In this document: positions 52,146 through 60,777 of the stretch, one piece after another
How the letters are laid out: each line of letters opens with the position of its first letter
How positions within the stretch are numbered: the first letter of the stretch is position 1
Source of the DNA: Ignavibacteria bacterium
GTDB lineage: Bacteria > Bacteroidota > Ignavibacteria > Tepidaquicellales > OLB5
DNA length: 64,000 nt
Assembly (NCBI GenBank): GCA_020852705.1
Contig: JADZAP010000036.1
Location: forward strand, 95,045-159,044
Direction of reading: 5' to 3'
The notes under the pieces: model-generated
Databases searched by the model: none
The model's input: only the letters and a program-made list of their open reading frames with translations
What the model was told of the DNA's origin: nothing
Position numbers and translations under genes: made by a program

Positions 52146-53453
52146 ATGAAAATTGGAATTATTGGTACCGGTTATGTTGGGTTAGTTTCGGGGGTTTGTT
52201 TTGCAGAAAACGGCAACAGCGTTATTTGCATGGATGTTGATGAAAAGAAAATTGACCGCCTTAAAAAAGGTGACCCTGTTATTTATGAACCCGGACTAGA
52301 AGAACTGCTGCAAAAAAATCTGGCTGAGCAAAGAGTAGAGTTTACCTCTAGTCTGAAAGATGTTGTGCAGAAAAGTGATGTAATTTTTCTTTGCCTTCCA
52401 ACCCCGCCTTTTGAAGATGGCTCTGTTGACCTAACTCATGTGCTTGATGCAGCTGGTAAAATGGCAAAGTATATTAACGGTTATAAGGTAATTGTAAGCA
52501 AAAGTACTGTGCCTGTTGGCACCTGCGGTAAACTTAAAAAGCTTATTGCCTTAAAAACTAAAAATAAGTTTGATGTTGTCTCAAATCCTGAATTCCTTAA
52601 AGAAGGTGCAGCTGTACCTGATTTTATGTCACCCGATAGAGTTGTTGTTGGCACTAAAAGTAAAAAAGCTGCTACAATTATGCGGGAACTGTACAGCAGT
52701 TTTATGAGAGTATCTGAGCGATTTATATTAATGGATGAACGCTCAAGCGAGCTTACTAAATATGCCGCAAACTCTATGCTTGCACTGCGAATTTCTTTTA
52801 TGAATGAACTTGCCAACTTAAGCGGTATTGTTAAAGCTGATATTAATATGATTAGAAAGGGTATTGGCTCTGATTCAAGGATTGGTTCAAGTTTCCTTTT
52901 CCCGGGGGTTGGCTACGGAGGCAGCTGCTTTCCTAAGGACGTAAAAGGTTTGCTGAACACTTCCGCTGATTTTGGATATGATTTTAAGATTCTTAAAGCC
53001 ATTGATCAAATAAATAACCGCCAAAAACTTATTCTTGCTGAAAAAATATTGAAGCACTACAAAAATAATATTAAAGGAAAAACTTTTACTCTATGGGGGT
53101 TATCTTATAAACCAAGAACTGATGACCTGCGTGAAGCACCTGCACTGACAATTATACAAAAACTAACTGAGTGCGGTGCAAAGATTAATGCATTTGATCC
53201 TGTTGCCTCAGAAAATTTTAAAATGATGTATGGAAAAAAATTTAAAGGGGTAAAAGTTTATAAAGATAATTATTCTGCACTTAAAAATTCGGATGGGCTA
53301 ATTCTTGTTACTGAATGGAATGAATTCCGCCTGCTTGATATTAAACGAATGAAAAAACTGATGAAAAAACTTGTTGTGTTTGACGGAAGGAATATTTATG
53401 ATGCAAAATTTATGCGTAAAAATGGTTTTAAGTATTATGGTATTGGTTTTTAA
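52146..53453 (+). CDS. UDP-glucose 6-dehydrogenase
   Basis: 435 aa from ATG 52146 (a GTG at 52137 overlapping the previous stop would add three residues). N-terminal NAD site KIGIIGTGYVGLV, SKSTVPVGT, NPEFLKEGAAV and the catalytic Cys in GYGGSCFPKDVKGL. It oxidises UDP-glucose to UDP-glucuronate for surface polysaccharides. A UDP-N-acetylhexosamine dehydrogenase cannot be fully excluded. A terminator follows. Confidence 0.92.
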   Translation: MKIGIIGTGYVGLVSGVCFAENGNSVICMDVDEKKIDRLKKGDPVIYEPGLEELLQKNLAEQRVEFTSSLKDVVQKSDVIFLCLPTPPFEDGSVDLTHVLDAAGKMAKYINGYKVIVSKSTVPVGTCGKLKKLIALKTKNKFDVVSNPEFLKEGAAVPDFMSPDRVVVGTKSKKAATIMRELYSSFMRVSERFILMDERSSELTKYAANSMLALRISFMNELANLSGIVKADINMIRKGIGSDSRIGSSFLFPGVGYGGSCFPKDVKGLLNTSADFGYDFKILKAIDQINNRQKLILAEKILKHYKNNIKGKTFTLWGLSYKPRTDDLREAPALTIIQKLTECGAKINAFDPVASENFKMMYGKKFKGVKVYKDNYSALKNSDGLILVTEWNEFRLLDIKRMKKLMKKLVVFDGRNIYDAKFMRKNGFKYYGIGF

Positions 53454-53472
53454 ATTTTACAATATTTTAACC

Positions 53473-53510
53473 AAACCCGTATCTTTTTGTTAAGATGCGG
53501 GTTTTTATTT
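53473..53510 (+). terminator. Terminator of the UDP-glucose dehydrogenase gene
   Basis: AAACCCGTATCTT (53473-53485) and AAGATGCGGGTTT (53492-53504) form a 13-bp stem with one mismatch, then TTATTT. Confidence 0.85.
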
Positions 53511-53565
53511 ATTTTGAAATTATATCACGAAGTCTTTTGTTATTATATCTAAGAAATATTTACTT

Positions 53566-54705
53566 ATGAAAGTTTTTCTGAAAATTCTTTTTATTGCAAT
53601 ATTTTTGCCTGTTTGTATTTTTACACAAACTAAAGATGAATTAATAAATAAAGGGATAGATCACGTTTATAAACTTGAATTTGATTCTGCAAATGCTATT
53701 TTTCAGGGTTTTATAAATTCTGATCCCCGTGACCCCACAGGTTATTTTTTTCAAGCTATGACTGAATGGTGGCATATTTATATTAATAAAGATGACCGCT
53801 CTAATGATGATAATTATCTTTCAAAAGTTGATAAATGCATTAAAGTTTGCGAAGAACGTATTGAAGAAAACGAAAATGATGATTGGGCAACTTTTCTCTT
53901 AGGGGGAGTAATTGGCTACCGCGGATTTATGAATGTTATGCGTGATAACTGGCTTAAAGCTATTGATGATGGTAAACAGGGTTTAAATCTTATTCAGAAA
54001 AGTTATGACCTTAATCCCTCTAATAAAGATGCTGTACTTGGACTTGGAATTTACAACTATGCTGTTGACTATGTTGTAGAAAGATATCCGTTTCTTAAAG
54101 CTGTGCTGTTCTTTTTCCCAAAAGGAAATAAAGAGCTTGGTTTATCTCAGCTTCGTGATGTTGCCGAAAATGGCAAATATTCCAAAACTGAAGCTGCAGT
54201 TACGCTTGCCTATATTCATTTATCTTATGAAAAGAATTACACCGAAGCAATGAAATATGTTAATGTGCTTGTGGGCAGATATCCGAATAATCCTGTTTTT
54301 GGCAGATTTCTGGGTAAATGTTATGTTGGCACTAATAATTTCTCTGCAGGGGCGCAGCAATACAGCAGTATGATCCAAAAAGCAGATAGTAATTATTCTG
54401 GTTATAATAATAATTATATGCGCAGAGAATTTAATTATTATCTTGGTGTATGCCTAAGCCGAACCGGTGATCCTGATGGGGCACTAAAACATTATGAAAC
54501 TGCAATTGAGATATGTAAAACACTTGATAAAGCAGGTGAAGAATCTCCCTACTATGTATTTTCTGTACTTGGAACGGGGATAATTTATGAAATGAAGGGT
54601 AATATATCAGAAGCAATTAAATTTTATGACCGGGTTCTTGCAATGCGGGATGTTGAAAACTCAAAAGAAAAGGCGCAAAAACTTAAAGATGATGCCCTAA
54701 AATAG
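53566..54705 (+). CDS. Secreted TPR-repeat protein
   Basis: 379 aa. Signal peptide (IFLPVCIFTQ), then helical tetratricopeptide-like pairs along the whole chain, clearest at GVCLSRTGDPDGALKHYETAIEI and GIIYEMKGNISEAIKFYDRVL near the C-terminus. TPR arrays mediate protein-protein contact; partners are unknown. The stop codon is 3 nt from the stop of a convergent gene with no terminator between. Confidence 0.82.
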   Translation: MKVFLKILFIAIFLPVCIFTQTKDELINKGIDHVYKLEFDSANAIFQGFINSDPRDPTGYFFQAMTEWWHIYINKDDRSNDDNYLSKVDKCIKVCEERIEENENDDWATFLLGGVIGYRGFMNVMRDNWLKAIDDGKQGLNLIQKSYDLNPSNKDAVLGLGIYNYAVDYVVERYPFLKAVLFFFPKGNKELGLSQLRDVAENGKYSKTEAAVTLAYIHLSYEKNYTEAMKYVNVLVGRYPNNPVFGRFLGKCYVGTNNFSAGAQQYSSMIQKADSNYSGYNNNYMRREFNYYLGVCLSRTGDPDGALKHYETAIEICKTLDKAGEESPYYVFSVLGTGIIYEMKGNISEAIKFYDRVLAMRDVENSKEKAQKLKDDALK

Positions 54706-54708
54706 CTA

Positions 54709-55560
54709 TTAGCGGTTATCAGCTGCTATTTGAAAAGAAGTTACATTTATTAATTCTCTGTAATCATAAAACCCTATTGTTAAACCCAAATCATTGGTTT
54801 TACGTTTATTTTTATATAGGTTATCTCTTTTCATTTGCCCGTACTTTGAATAATAATCATAAAAAATATAATCTGAACTTATTGTATTTATCCTTTGTGT
54901 TTTAATACAAGGAATCACAGATGTATCTAAATGATAATTTTCCCAGGATAAATATTTTTTTGATATTGTATAATTTCCAAAGTCAAACATTTGCCACTCA
55001 GTATTTTTAACAACGGGATATTTTAAGTTTATTACAATTGTGCTGAATGCGTAAAATGAATCAGGTGAAGCGGTAAATTGCTGACCAACTGAAAATAATC
55101 CGGGCACCGGAGTTTCTTTATTGTTAAATTTTTTAAATGGAAATGCAGGAGTTGTTGGTCCCCGGTAACCGTAACAAACCATTGAGTATTCTGTGTTAGT
55201 ATAATAATATCTGCTTGCTATAGTATCAGTTCCGTATATAACCCTGTCATAAATTACTCTAACCGGACCGCCTATTGGTACTATTGTATCATAAAGAATT
55301 TCACTGTATCCCGAACCTGTTAAAGGGTATGAACTGAAATAATGGCGGATAGAATCTGGGCGAATGTTTTCTGCACTTAAAGTTACCGTATAAAACCATT
55401 TGCTTCCAATTGTAAATGGATACTGAAAGCTTGATGTATCAACATTTTCTGGGGGATTTGGATTAGGACCAGTAGTATTATCATTACCGCAGGATGAATA
55501 AATTATTAAAATAACAACTAATAAGAGGAATTTAACTAAAAATAAATAATTTTTCCGCAT
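54709..55560 (-). CDS. Lipoprotein of unknown function
   Basis: 283 aa from ATG 55560, preferred over the longer reading because it places the signal peptide at the start (KFLLLVVILIIYSSC). Cys20 is the likely lipidated residue, followed by a low-complexity NDNTTGPNPNPPE linker. The remainder is beta-rich (FQYPFTIGSKWFYTV). No known domain is recognised. It is the last gene of a minus-strand group after a LysM protein and a PorV-type protein. Confidence 0.7.
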   Translation of the reverse strand: MRKNYLFLVKFLLLVVILIIYSSCGNDNTTGPNPNPPENVDTSSFQYPFTIGSKWFYTVTLSAENIRPDSIRHYFSSYPLTGSGYSEILYDTIVPIGGPVRVIYDRVIYGTDTIASRYYYTNTEYSMVCYGYRGPTTPAFPFKKFNNKETPVPGLFSVGQQFTASPDSFYAFSTIVINLKYPVVKNTEWQMFDFGNYTISKKYLSWENYHLDTSVIPCIKTQRINTISSDYIFYDYYSKYGQMKRDNLYKNKRKTNDLGLTIGFYDYRELINVTSFQIAADNR

Positions 55561-55662
55561 TTGGTAATAAATAATACTGCATAAATAGAATAGATTTTGA
55601 AAAATAAAAAAAGATTCCCGCCTTTTTCCCAATATGGTATAAAACGGGAAACCTAAAAATTA

Positions 55663-55890
55663 CTATGGAATTATAAGTTCTTGCCCAACCTGAATTTTAT
55701 CAGGGTCAGATAACTTATCAGTATTGGCGTTAAAAATATCCATATATTTGCCTGCATCTCCGTAATACTCTTTAGCAATTTTGCTTAAAGTATCGCCTGC
55801 CTGAACAATATAAGTGCGTTCAGTTTTACCTGCACCGCCTGCAGCACCTTCCATACCTGCGCCGCCTGCAATTCCTTCTTCGTTTAACAT
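55663..55890 (-). CDS. Small LysM-domain protein without signal peptide
   Basis: 75 aa. The first 20 residues are Gly/Ala-rich (GIAGGAGMEGAAGGAG); the rest is one complete LysM domain (YIVQAGDTLSKIAKEYYGDAGKY ... IQVGQELIIP). It resembles the LysM half of cytosolic Kbp/YgaU-type proteins rather than the secreted LysM proteins at 19770 and 21146. TAAGGAGAAATC precedes the ATG, a good ribosome site. It is 21 nt after the PorV-type gene. Confidence 0.85.
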   Translation of the reverse strand: MLNEEGIAGGAGMEGAAGGAGKTERTYIVQAGDTLSKIAKEYYGDAGKYMDIFNANTDKLSDPDKIQVGQELIIP

Positions 55891-55911
55891 TTTGATTTCT
55901 CCTTATTTTAA

Positions 55912-56868
55912 TTATTTAAAAATGTAACCTAAATTTACTCTGTGTGTACTGCCAACTTTGCCAAGGGAATTAAGCGAATAATCAAAAACATATTTTTCTG
56001 CAAAGCGGATTCCCAGTCCGGTAGAAAACCCTGAAATACCAAGCGATGTTCCTAACTTCATATCCTGCCTGCTTTCATTATCATATCCTAATCGTGCTGA
56101 TACATAATCGCTGAAAATAAACTCAGCACCAATTGAAAATGCTTTAAAATGCTGAAGGAATTTCTCGCGGCTTTCATTAAGTTTGGAAAATGTAACATTA
56201 AGCCGTACAGGTGTATGCTCTAATCTTTTTGATACTCCAACCCTTACATCAAGCGGAAGTTTTTCCTTTGTTTCTATATAAGAGCTTAGCTGCGCACCAA
56301 GGTTATTTATTCCAAAGCTTAATGAAAATTGTGACTTTGGCAAATGATACTGTACACCAATATCTAATGCCAATGCGGATGATTTATACTCAGCAATGCC
56401 TGAATAAATATATTTAAGTGTAACTCCGTAATTTATTTTATCGTAAATAAAATTGCCGTATCCAACAGAAAGCATCAGATCATTGGCATTAAAAGTTTCA
56501 CCGTTTGTTATACCATTTTCATCCGCTCTTTCAAATGAGCCGTAATTAAAGTATTTTATGCCAACACCAAACCAGCCAAGATCTTTATATTTTGTTGCGT
56601 AAGCAAGTGTGCCAAATTTTATATCAAGCAGATATTTCCCGAATCCCGCTGAAACTTTGCTGTTTGTTATTGTGCTTAAACTGCCCGGATTATAAAACAT
56701 TGCATTCGGGTCATCTGTATAGGTATCAAATGCCCCTGCAAGTGATGATGCTTTTGCTCCGGTTTCTACCCTTAAAAAATCAAATGCGGGAATTTCTGTC
56801 TGTGAGTAAACATTCAGAAATAATGGTGTAATAATAAATAAGGCGGGTATTACAAATTTTTTAAGCAT
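55912..56868 (-). CDS. PorV/PorQ-family outer-membrane protein (second copy)
   Basis: 318 aa. Signal peptide (LFLNVYSQ), then FLRVETGAKASSLAGAFDTYTDDPNAMFYNPG, read as the PorV/PorQ entry FLRVETGAKASSLAGAF and the MFYNPGSL turn. It is a beta-barrel to the end (HRVNLGYIF). It is closer in style to PorQ than the copy at 38725. It may take part in T9SS substrate handling; which cargo is unknown. It heads an operon with the small LysM protein. Confidence 0.82.
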   Translation of the reverse strand: MLKKFVIPALFIITPLFLNVYSQTEIPAFDFLRVETGAKASSLAGAFDTYTDDPNAMFYNPGSLSTITNSKVSAGFGKYLLDIKFGTLAYATKYKDLGWFGVGIKYFNYGSFERADENGITNGETFNANDLMLSVGYGNFIYDKINYGVTLKYIYSGIAEYKSSALALDIGVQYHLPKSQFSLSFGINNLGAQLSSYIETKEKLPLDVRVGVSKRLEHTPVRLNVTFSKLNESREKFLQHFKAFSIGAEFIFSDYVSARLGYDNESRQDMKLGTSLGISGFSTGLGIRFAEKYVFDYSLNSLGKVGSTHRVNLGYIFK

Positions 56869-56964
56869 GTAATTAAAATTATTAATTGTGAAATTAAAAC
56901 TGTGAAAGTAGAAATTTTCCGGGGGCTTTTTTGGTTATATTAATTGAAAATTGATTAAATTTAC

Positions 56965-57249
56965 CTATAATATCTCAAAATTATCGTATTTTTTATTAAA
57001 GTCAAGCCACTCTATTTTACAGGATTTAACTGCTGAACCATGCGGACCCAATGTTGCCTTTTCTACCAATGCTTCTAAATATTCATGCCTTCCATTAGCT
57101 ATTATTTCAACATCACCATTGAAAAGGTTTTTTGCATAACCTGTAATTTTAAGCTCTGAGGCATAACGTAATATGAAATACCTGTATCCAACGCCCTGCA
57201 CTCTGCCCGAAACGGTAATTTTTATTCCTGAATTTTTAATTGTGTCCAA
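56965..57249 (-). CDS. acyP: Acylphosphatase
   Basis: 94 aa from TTG 57249, which starts just after the permease stop codon and gives the usual family length. ATGs at 57288 and 57315 would overlap the permease. The active site is complete: Arg in GRVQGVGYRYF and Asn in GYAKNLFNGDVE. It hydrolyses acyl phosphates such as carbamoyl phosphate in the cytosol. Confidence 0.85.
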   Translation of the reverse strand: MDTIKNSGIKITVSGRVQGVGYRYFILRYASELKITGYAKNLFNGDVEIIANGRHEYLEALVEKATLGPHGSAVKSCKIEWLDFNKKYDNFEIL

Positions 57250-57253
57250 ATTC

Positions 57254-58129
57254 TCAATTTTGTATATTTTGTTTTTTAAAATACTCATACATTTCTGTAA
57301 ACAAAATACCTGCAATCATCAATCCACCCCCAATAAACTGCCAGGCTGAAAAATGTTCATTAATAAATAAAACCGAAAGCAATACAGCAGCAGGCTGCTC
57401 CCAAGTGTAAATTATACTTGCGCGTATTGGTGTTGTTTCTTTTTGGTATCTGTTAAGAAGTATGGTTGTAACAAATGTTGCCATCACACCCATATATAAA
57501 AACGAAAGTAATTGGTTTTGTGAAAAAGTAATTACTGAAAAGTCTTCTAAAATAAATCCCATACCGCCTGCTGAAATTACCACACACCATAGCTGAAGAA
57601 AAATAAGTGTATAAACATTATATTTATTTGTATAAACATCAACGTAAATAATATAAAAAGCCCAGCAAAATGTACAAATTAATGTTATCAAGTCGCCTTT
57701 GTTCAGCCCGTTTGCATTTGGCTGTGTTAACAGGTATAACCCTGCAAAAACTATCAGTATTCCAATCCAGTTTTCTGCATGGACTTTTTTCTTTGTTATG
57801 GAATACTGCGCAAATGGTATTAATAAAATGGTTATACCTGTTATAAGGGCTGAGTTTGATGCTGTGGTATATATCATCCCAATTGTCTGTGTAGCAAAAC
57901 CTGCGAACTGAAATAATCCAAGTAATATGCCTGCTTTTATAATTCCTTTTACAGAAAAATTCAGCTTTCTGAAAAAAATTGCAGTAAAAAGTAATGCACC
58001 AATTAAAAACCTGATAGCTACAAAATAAAACGGCGGAATAGTTTCCATTGAAACCTTTACAACCGGAAATGTACCTGCCCAAATGGTAGCGGTTAGAAAT
58101 AAAAGCAGTTCAGCTTTAAATCTTTTCAA
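57254..58129 (-). CDS. EamA/DMT-family permease
   Basis: 291 aa with ten membrane segments in two five-helix EamA repeats: AELLLFLTATIWAGTFPVVK at the start and the second at LITLICTFCWAFYIIYVDVY. A conserved Pro-rich SALITGITILLIPF occurs in repeat one. The family exports or imports small metabolites; substrate unknown. It is 6 nt after the UbiA-type gene. Confidence 0.88.
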   Translation of the reverse strand: MKRFKAELLLFLTATIWAGTFPVVKVSMETIPPFYFVAIRFLIGALLFTAIFFRKLNFSVKGIIKAGILLGLFQFAGFATQTIGMIYTTASNSALITGITILLIPFAQYSITKKKVHAENWIGILIVFAGLYLLTQPNANGLNKGDLITLICTFCWAFYIIYVDVYTNKYNVYTLIFLQLWCVVISAGGMGFILEDFSVITFSQNQLLSFLYMGVMATFVTTILLNRYQKETTPIRASIIYTWEQPAAVLLSVLFINEHFSAWQFIGGGLMIAGILFTEMYEYFKKQNIQN

Positions 58130-58135
58130 TGTTAC

Positions 58136-59056
58136 TTAAGGATAAAATTTTTGCAGAAGCTGAGGAAGATATGGAATTGACTGTCGGTATATTATTATTA
58201 ATGAAAATATGAACCAAGCCAGCACATCAAGTATTATTGGAATATCTTTGGTAACTATTGATGTTGGAGACTCCCCAAGGTTTTTTTGGTGCATAAGATA
58301 CATATAGCGGAAAATTCCGTAAATCACAAACGGTGTTGTATAAATAAGCTTTTCAGTACCAAATGTAAATACAGTTCGCTCAGAAACAGTATATAGTGCA
58401 TAAGATATAATTGTTCCCGCTGCTGCAATTGTGTTTATCTGATCTGCAAACTCAACTGAATAATCTTTAAGAACTTTACGCTGCTTATCTATATTATCTT
58501 TATTAACAATTTGCGAGAGCTCACTGCGTCTCTTTGAAATTGCAAGAAAAAGTGAAATAAAAATTGTTGTAAGTATCATCCAGCTTGATACATTTACATT
58601 TATTGCAGCAGCACCGCCAAGTACCCTTAACATAAATCCAAATGATATAAAAAATACATCAAGCAGAACGATTGATTTTACGTTTAATGAATATAAAAGA
58701 TTTGTTATAAGATACAGAATAATTACTAATGCAAATAATGTATTAGAAAAAATTAACCCTGAAATAACTGCAAGTATTAATATAACAAGGAAAATTACTG
58801 ACTGTTTAACTGATATTTCACCCGAGGCAATTGGACGGTACTTCTTTTTTGGATGAACACGGTCTGACTCTACATCAAGTATATCATTTATTATATATAC
58901 TGCACTTGATGCCAGTGAAAATATAAAAAATGCGGCAATTGAAGGCAGTAAAAACGCCGGTTCAAAAATATGCCGTGAAAAAAGCAGGGGAGCAAAGACA
59001 AAAAAATTCTTTATCCACTGTTTTGGACGAATTAATTTTATTAGATGTATTATCAT
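58136..59056 (-). CDS. UbiA-family prenyltransferase, DPPR-synthase-like
   Basis: 306 aa, about eight membrane segments. It begins LIRPKQWIKNFFVFAPL and carries NDILDVESDR-VHPKKKYRPIASG, the Asp-rich motif of decaprenyl-phosphate 5-phosphoribosyltransferase (Rv3806c type). That enzyme joins PRPP to a polyprenyl phosphate as the first step to lipid-linked ribose/arabinose. A UbiA enzyme of quinone synthesis is less likely given the HPKKKYRPIASG stretch. It directly follows the GT-C gene. Confidence 0.85.
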   Translation of the reverse strand: MIIHLIKLIRPKQWIKNFFVFAPLLFSRHIFEPAFLLPSIAAFFIFSLASSAVYIINDILDVESDRVHPKKKYRPIASGEISVKQSVIFLVILILAVISGLIFSNTLFALVIILYLITNLLYSLNVKSIVLLDVFFISFGFMLRVLGGAAAINVNVSSWMILTTIFISLFLAISKRRSELSQIVNKDNIDKQRKVLKDYSVEFADQINTIAAAGTIISYALYTVSERTVFTFGTEKLIYTTPFVIYGIFRYMYLMHQKNLGESPTSIVTKDIPIILDVLAWFIFSLIIIYRQSIPYLPQLLQKFYP

Positions 59057-59098
59057 TAATTTTTATTAATTTTTAAAAGGTGAATAAGAAAAATTGAT

Positions 59099-60637
59099 CT
59101 ATTTAAATTCAATTTTTTCCCAGTTTATTTTATAAACAAACATTTCAATTCCCCCGCAGATAGTGTTTTTTACTAGCCGCTGGCTGTGTACTTGTGTTAA
59201 TGCACCTGAATAATTTGACATTATATATTCAAACCAGTCCGGATATATAATAATGTAATTAACACCTTTATCCTTTAAATATTTTAACAGTGCCTTTGAA
59301 CCCTCTTCATAACTCATTTTCTGAAATTTAAAAACTTCGGGAGTTACTAATCCCGCCATATCAACTACATACTTTTTGGTTTTAAATGTGATTATTCCAA
59401 TATCATTCATGCCAAAAGCCTTTTCATCAGGCAGGTTTTCTTTAAGCCAGTTTGCAATCTTTCCCTGCTGATTGTTAATGTTTTCAACATTCCATCCAAG
59501 TACATTTGCAAACATTATACTGCTGTTAATTGCGGCAATTATTATAATTGCCAATGCAATTTTGCGGTAAAGCTCTGCCCGTGCAAATCTTCCTTCCGAA
59601 TAATACCGGTATAACTTACGCAATATAAATATTGCAGAAATGTTAATAAATGGAATTAGCGGAATTAAATATCTGCCATGATGACGCCAGTTTGGTGCTA
59701 TAAATGATGAAATTACCGGCAAAAGAAATATCCACAAATTAAGTAAAAGAAAATTTTTCTCAATTTTCTTTTTTACAACAGACCATATAAAATATACTGC
59801 ACTTAATCCCCATAAAATGAATATTGCAAAATTATCTTTAATAAATATTTTGGAAGTCTCTATTATATATGTAAAATTTGGCAGATATTTTGCAGAGCCA
59901 ACCTGCCCTTCGTATGTATTGGGCAGTAAACTGCCGGTATGGATATAGCAAAATACCGGATAAGGCAGAATGAGTAAGGAAAATATAATTGCAGAAAGTA
60001 ATAGCTTTGTAAAATTTTCCTTTAACTTATTTCGCAGAAAATATATTGTGGTTAGATAATATAGACCGGCAAATAGATATGTCTCAGGTCTGGTATTTGC
60101 AGCAATTCCCAGCAGCAATCCATTTACAACAAGAAGCTTTCCTGTTGAAATTTCCTTAATATGATTACTTAAAACTATCACACATAAAAGTATAAACAAT
60201 GTAATTTCCATTCCCGAGAGCGATGACCACAGCAAACGTCCGGCTGCCAAAGTAATAAATGTTATTATCAGAGAATAATTTCCATCAAAACCTAGTTTTA
60301 TACATAGTTTATAAAGCTGAAGGAGTGCCAGAAGGAAAAATAATGAACTAATAAATAGTGCCCATGGGATTATAAAGTTCTGTGAAAATAAAAAAGGAAC
60401 TGAAAGTATAATTACCCATAAAGGTGATGTTGTTCCGGGTGTTGGCTCGCCCGGGTTATACTGATAAAAATATCCGTGTGCAAAGTTTTCTGCAAAACGG
60501 AAATGTATCCATACATCATCAAGAGGTGCGCCAAATGTACCGCCGGTTATATTGTATTCTGTAATTAAATATGCTGCCTGAATAACTATGTAAAGGATAA
60601 TAATTGTTAATATATGCTTATCAGTATTTTTGAGCAA
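59099..60637 (-). CDS. GT-C membrane glycosyltransferase (ArnT/GT39-like)
   Basis: 512 aa, about eleven membrane segments. The first periplasmic loop has the GT-C acidic pair in APLDDVWIHFRFAEN and PTPGTTSPLW. The C-terminal soluble part (about 400-512) is small. GT-C enzymes use polyprenyl-phosphate-linked sugars, so the DPPR-synthase-like neighbour 42 nt downstream could supply its donor (inference). Confidence 0.78.
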   Translation of the reverse strand: MLKNTDKHILTIIILYIVIQAAYLITEYNITGGTFGAPLDDVWIHFRFAENFAHGYFYQYNPGEPTPGTTSPLWVIILSVPFLFSQNFIIPWALFISSLFFLLALLQLYKLCIKLGFDGNYSLIITFITLAAGRLLWSSLSGMEITLFILLCVIVLSNHIKEISTGKLLVVNGLLLGIAANTRPETYLFAGLYYLTTIYFLRNKLKENFTKLLLSAIIFSLLILPYPVFCYIHTGSLLPNTYEGQVGSAKYLPNFTYIIETSKIFIKDNFAIFILWGLSAVYFIWSVVKKKIEKNFLLLNLWIFLLPVISSFIAPNWRHHGRYLIPLIPFINISAIFILRKLYRYYSEGRFARAELYRKIALAIIIIAAINSSIMFANVLGWNVENINNQQGKIANWLKENLPDEKAFGMNDIGIITFKTKKYVVDMAGLVTPEVFKFQKMSYEEGSKALLKYLKDKGVNYIIIYPDWFEYIMSNYSGALTQVHSQRLVKNTICGGIEMFVYKINWEKIEFK

Positions 60638-60777
60638 AACTTTTTTTCTTAGAGTAGAAATGAAATACTTTGTATTTCCAAAAGAATGAAATCAATTTAA
60701 ACTGGAATCGCGTTCAATAAAAATTCGGCTTTCCTCAATGTCAAACTGAATAGCTAAGTTTATCATATAATTTTTTT

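Noticed and set aside
57639-58082. 147-codon frame on the same strand inside the DMT permease
   Set aside because: The permease frame has ten membrane segments and EamA repeats; the other frame is an arbitrary Cys/Tyr-rich translation.
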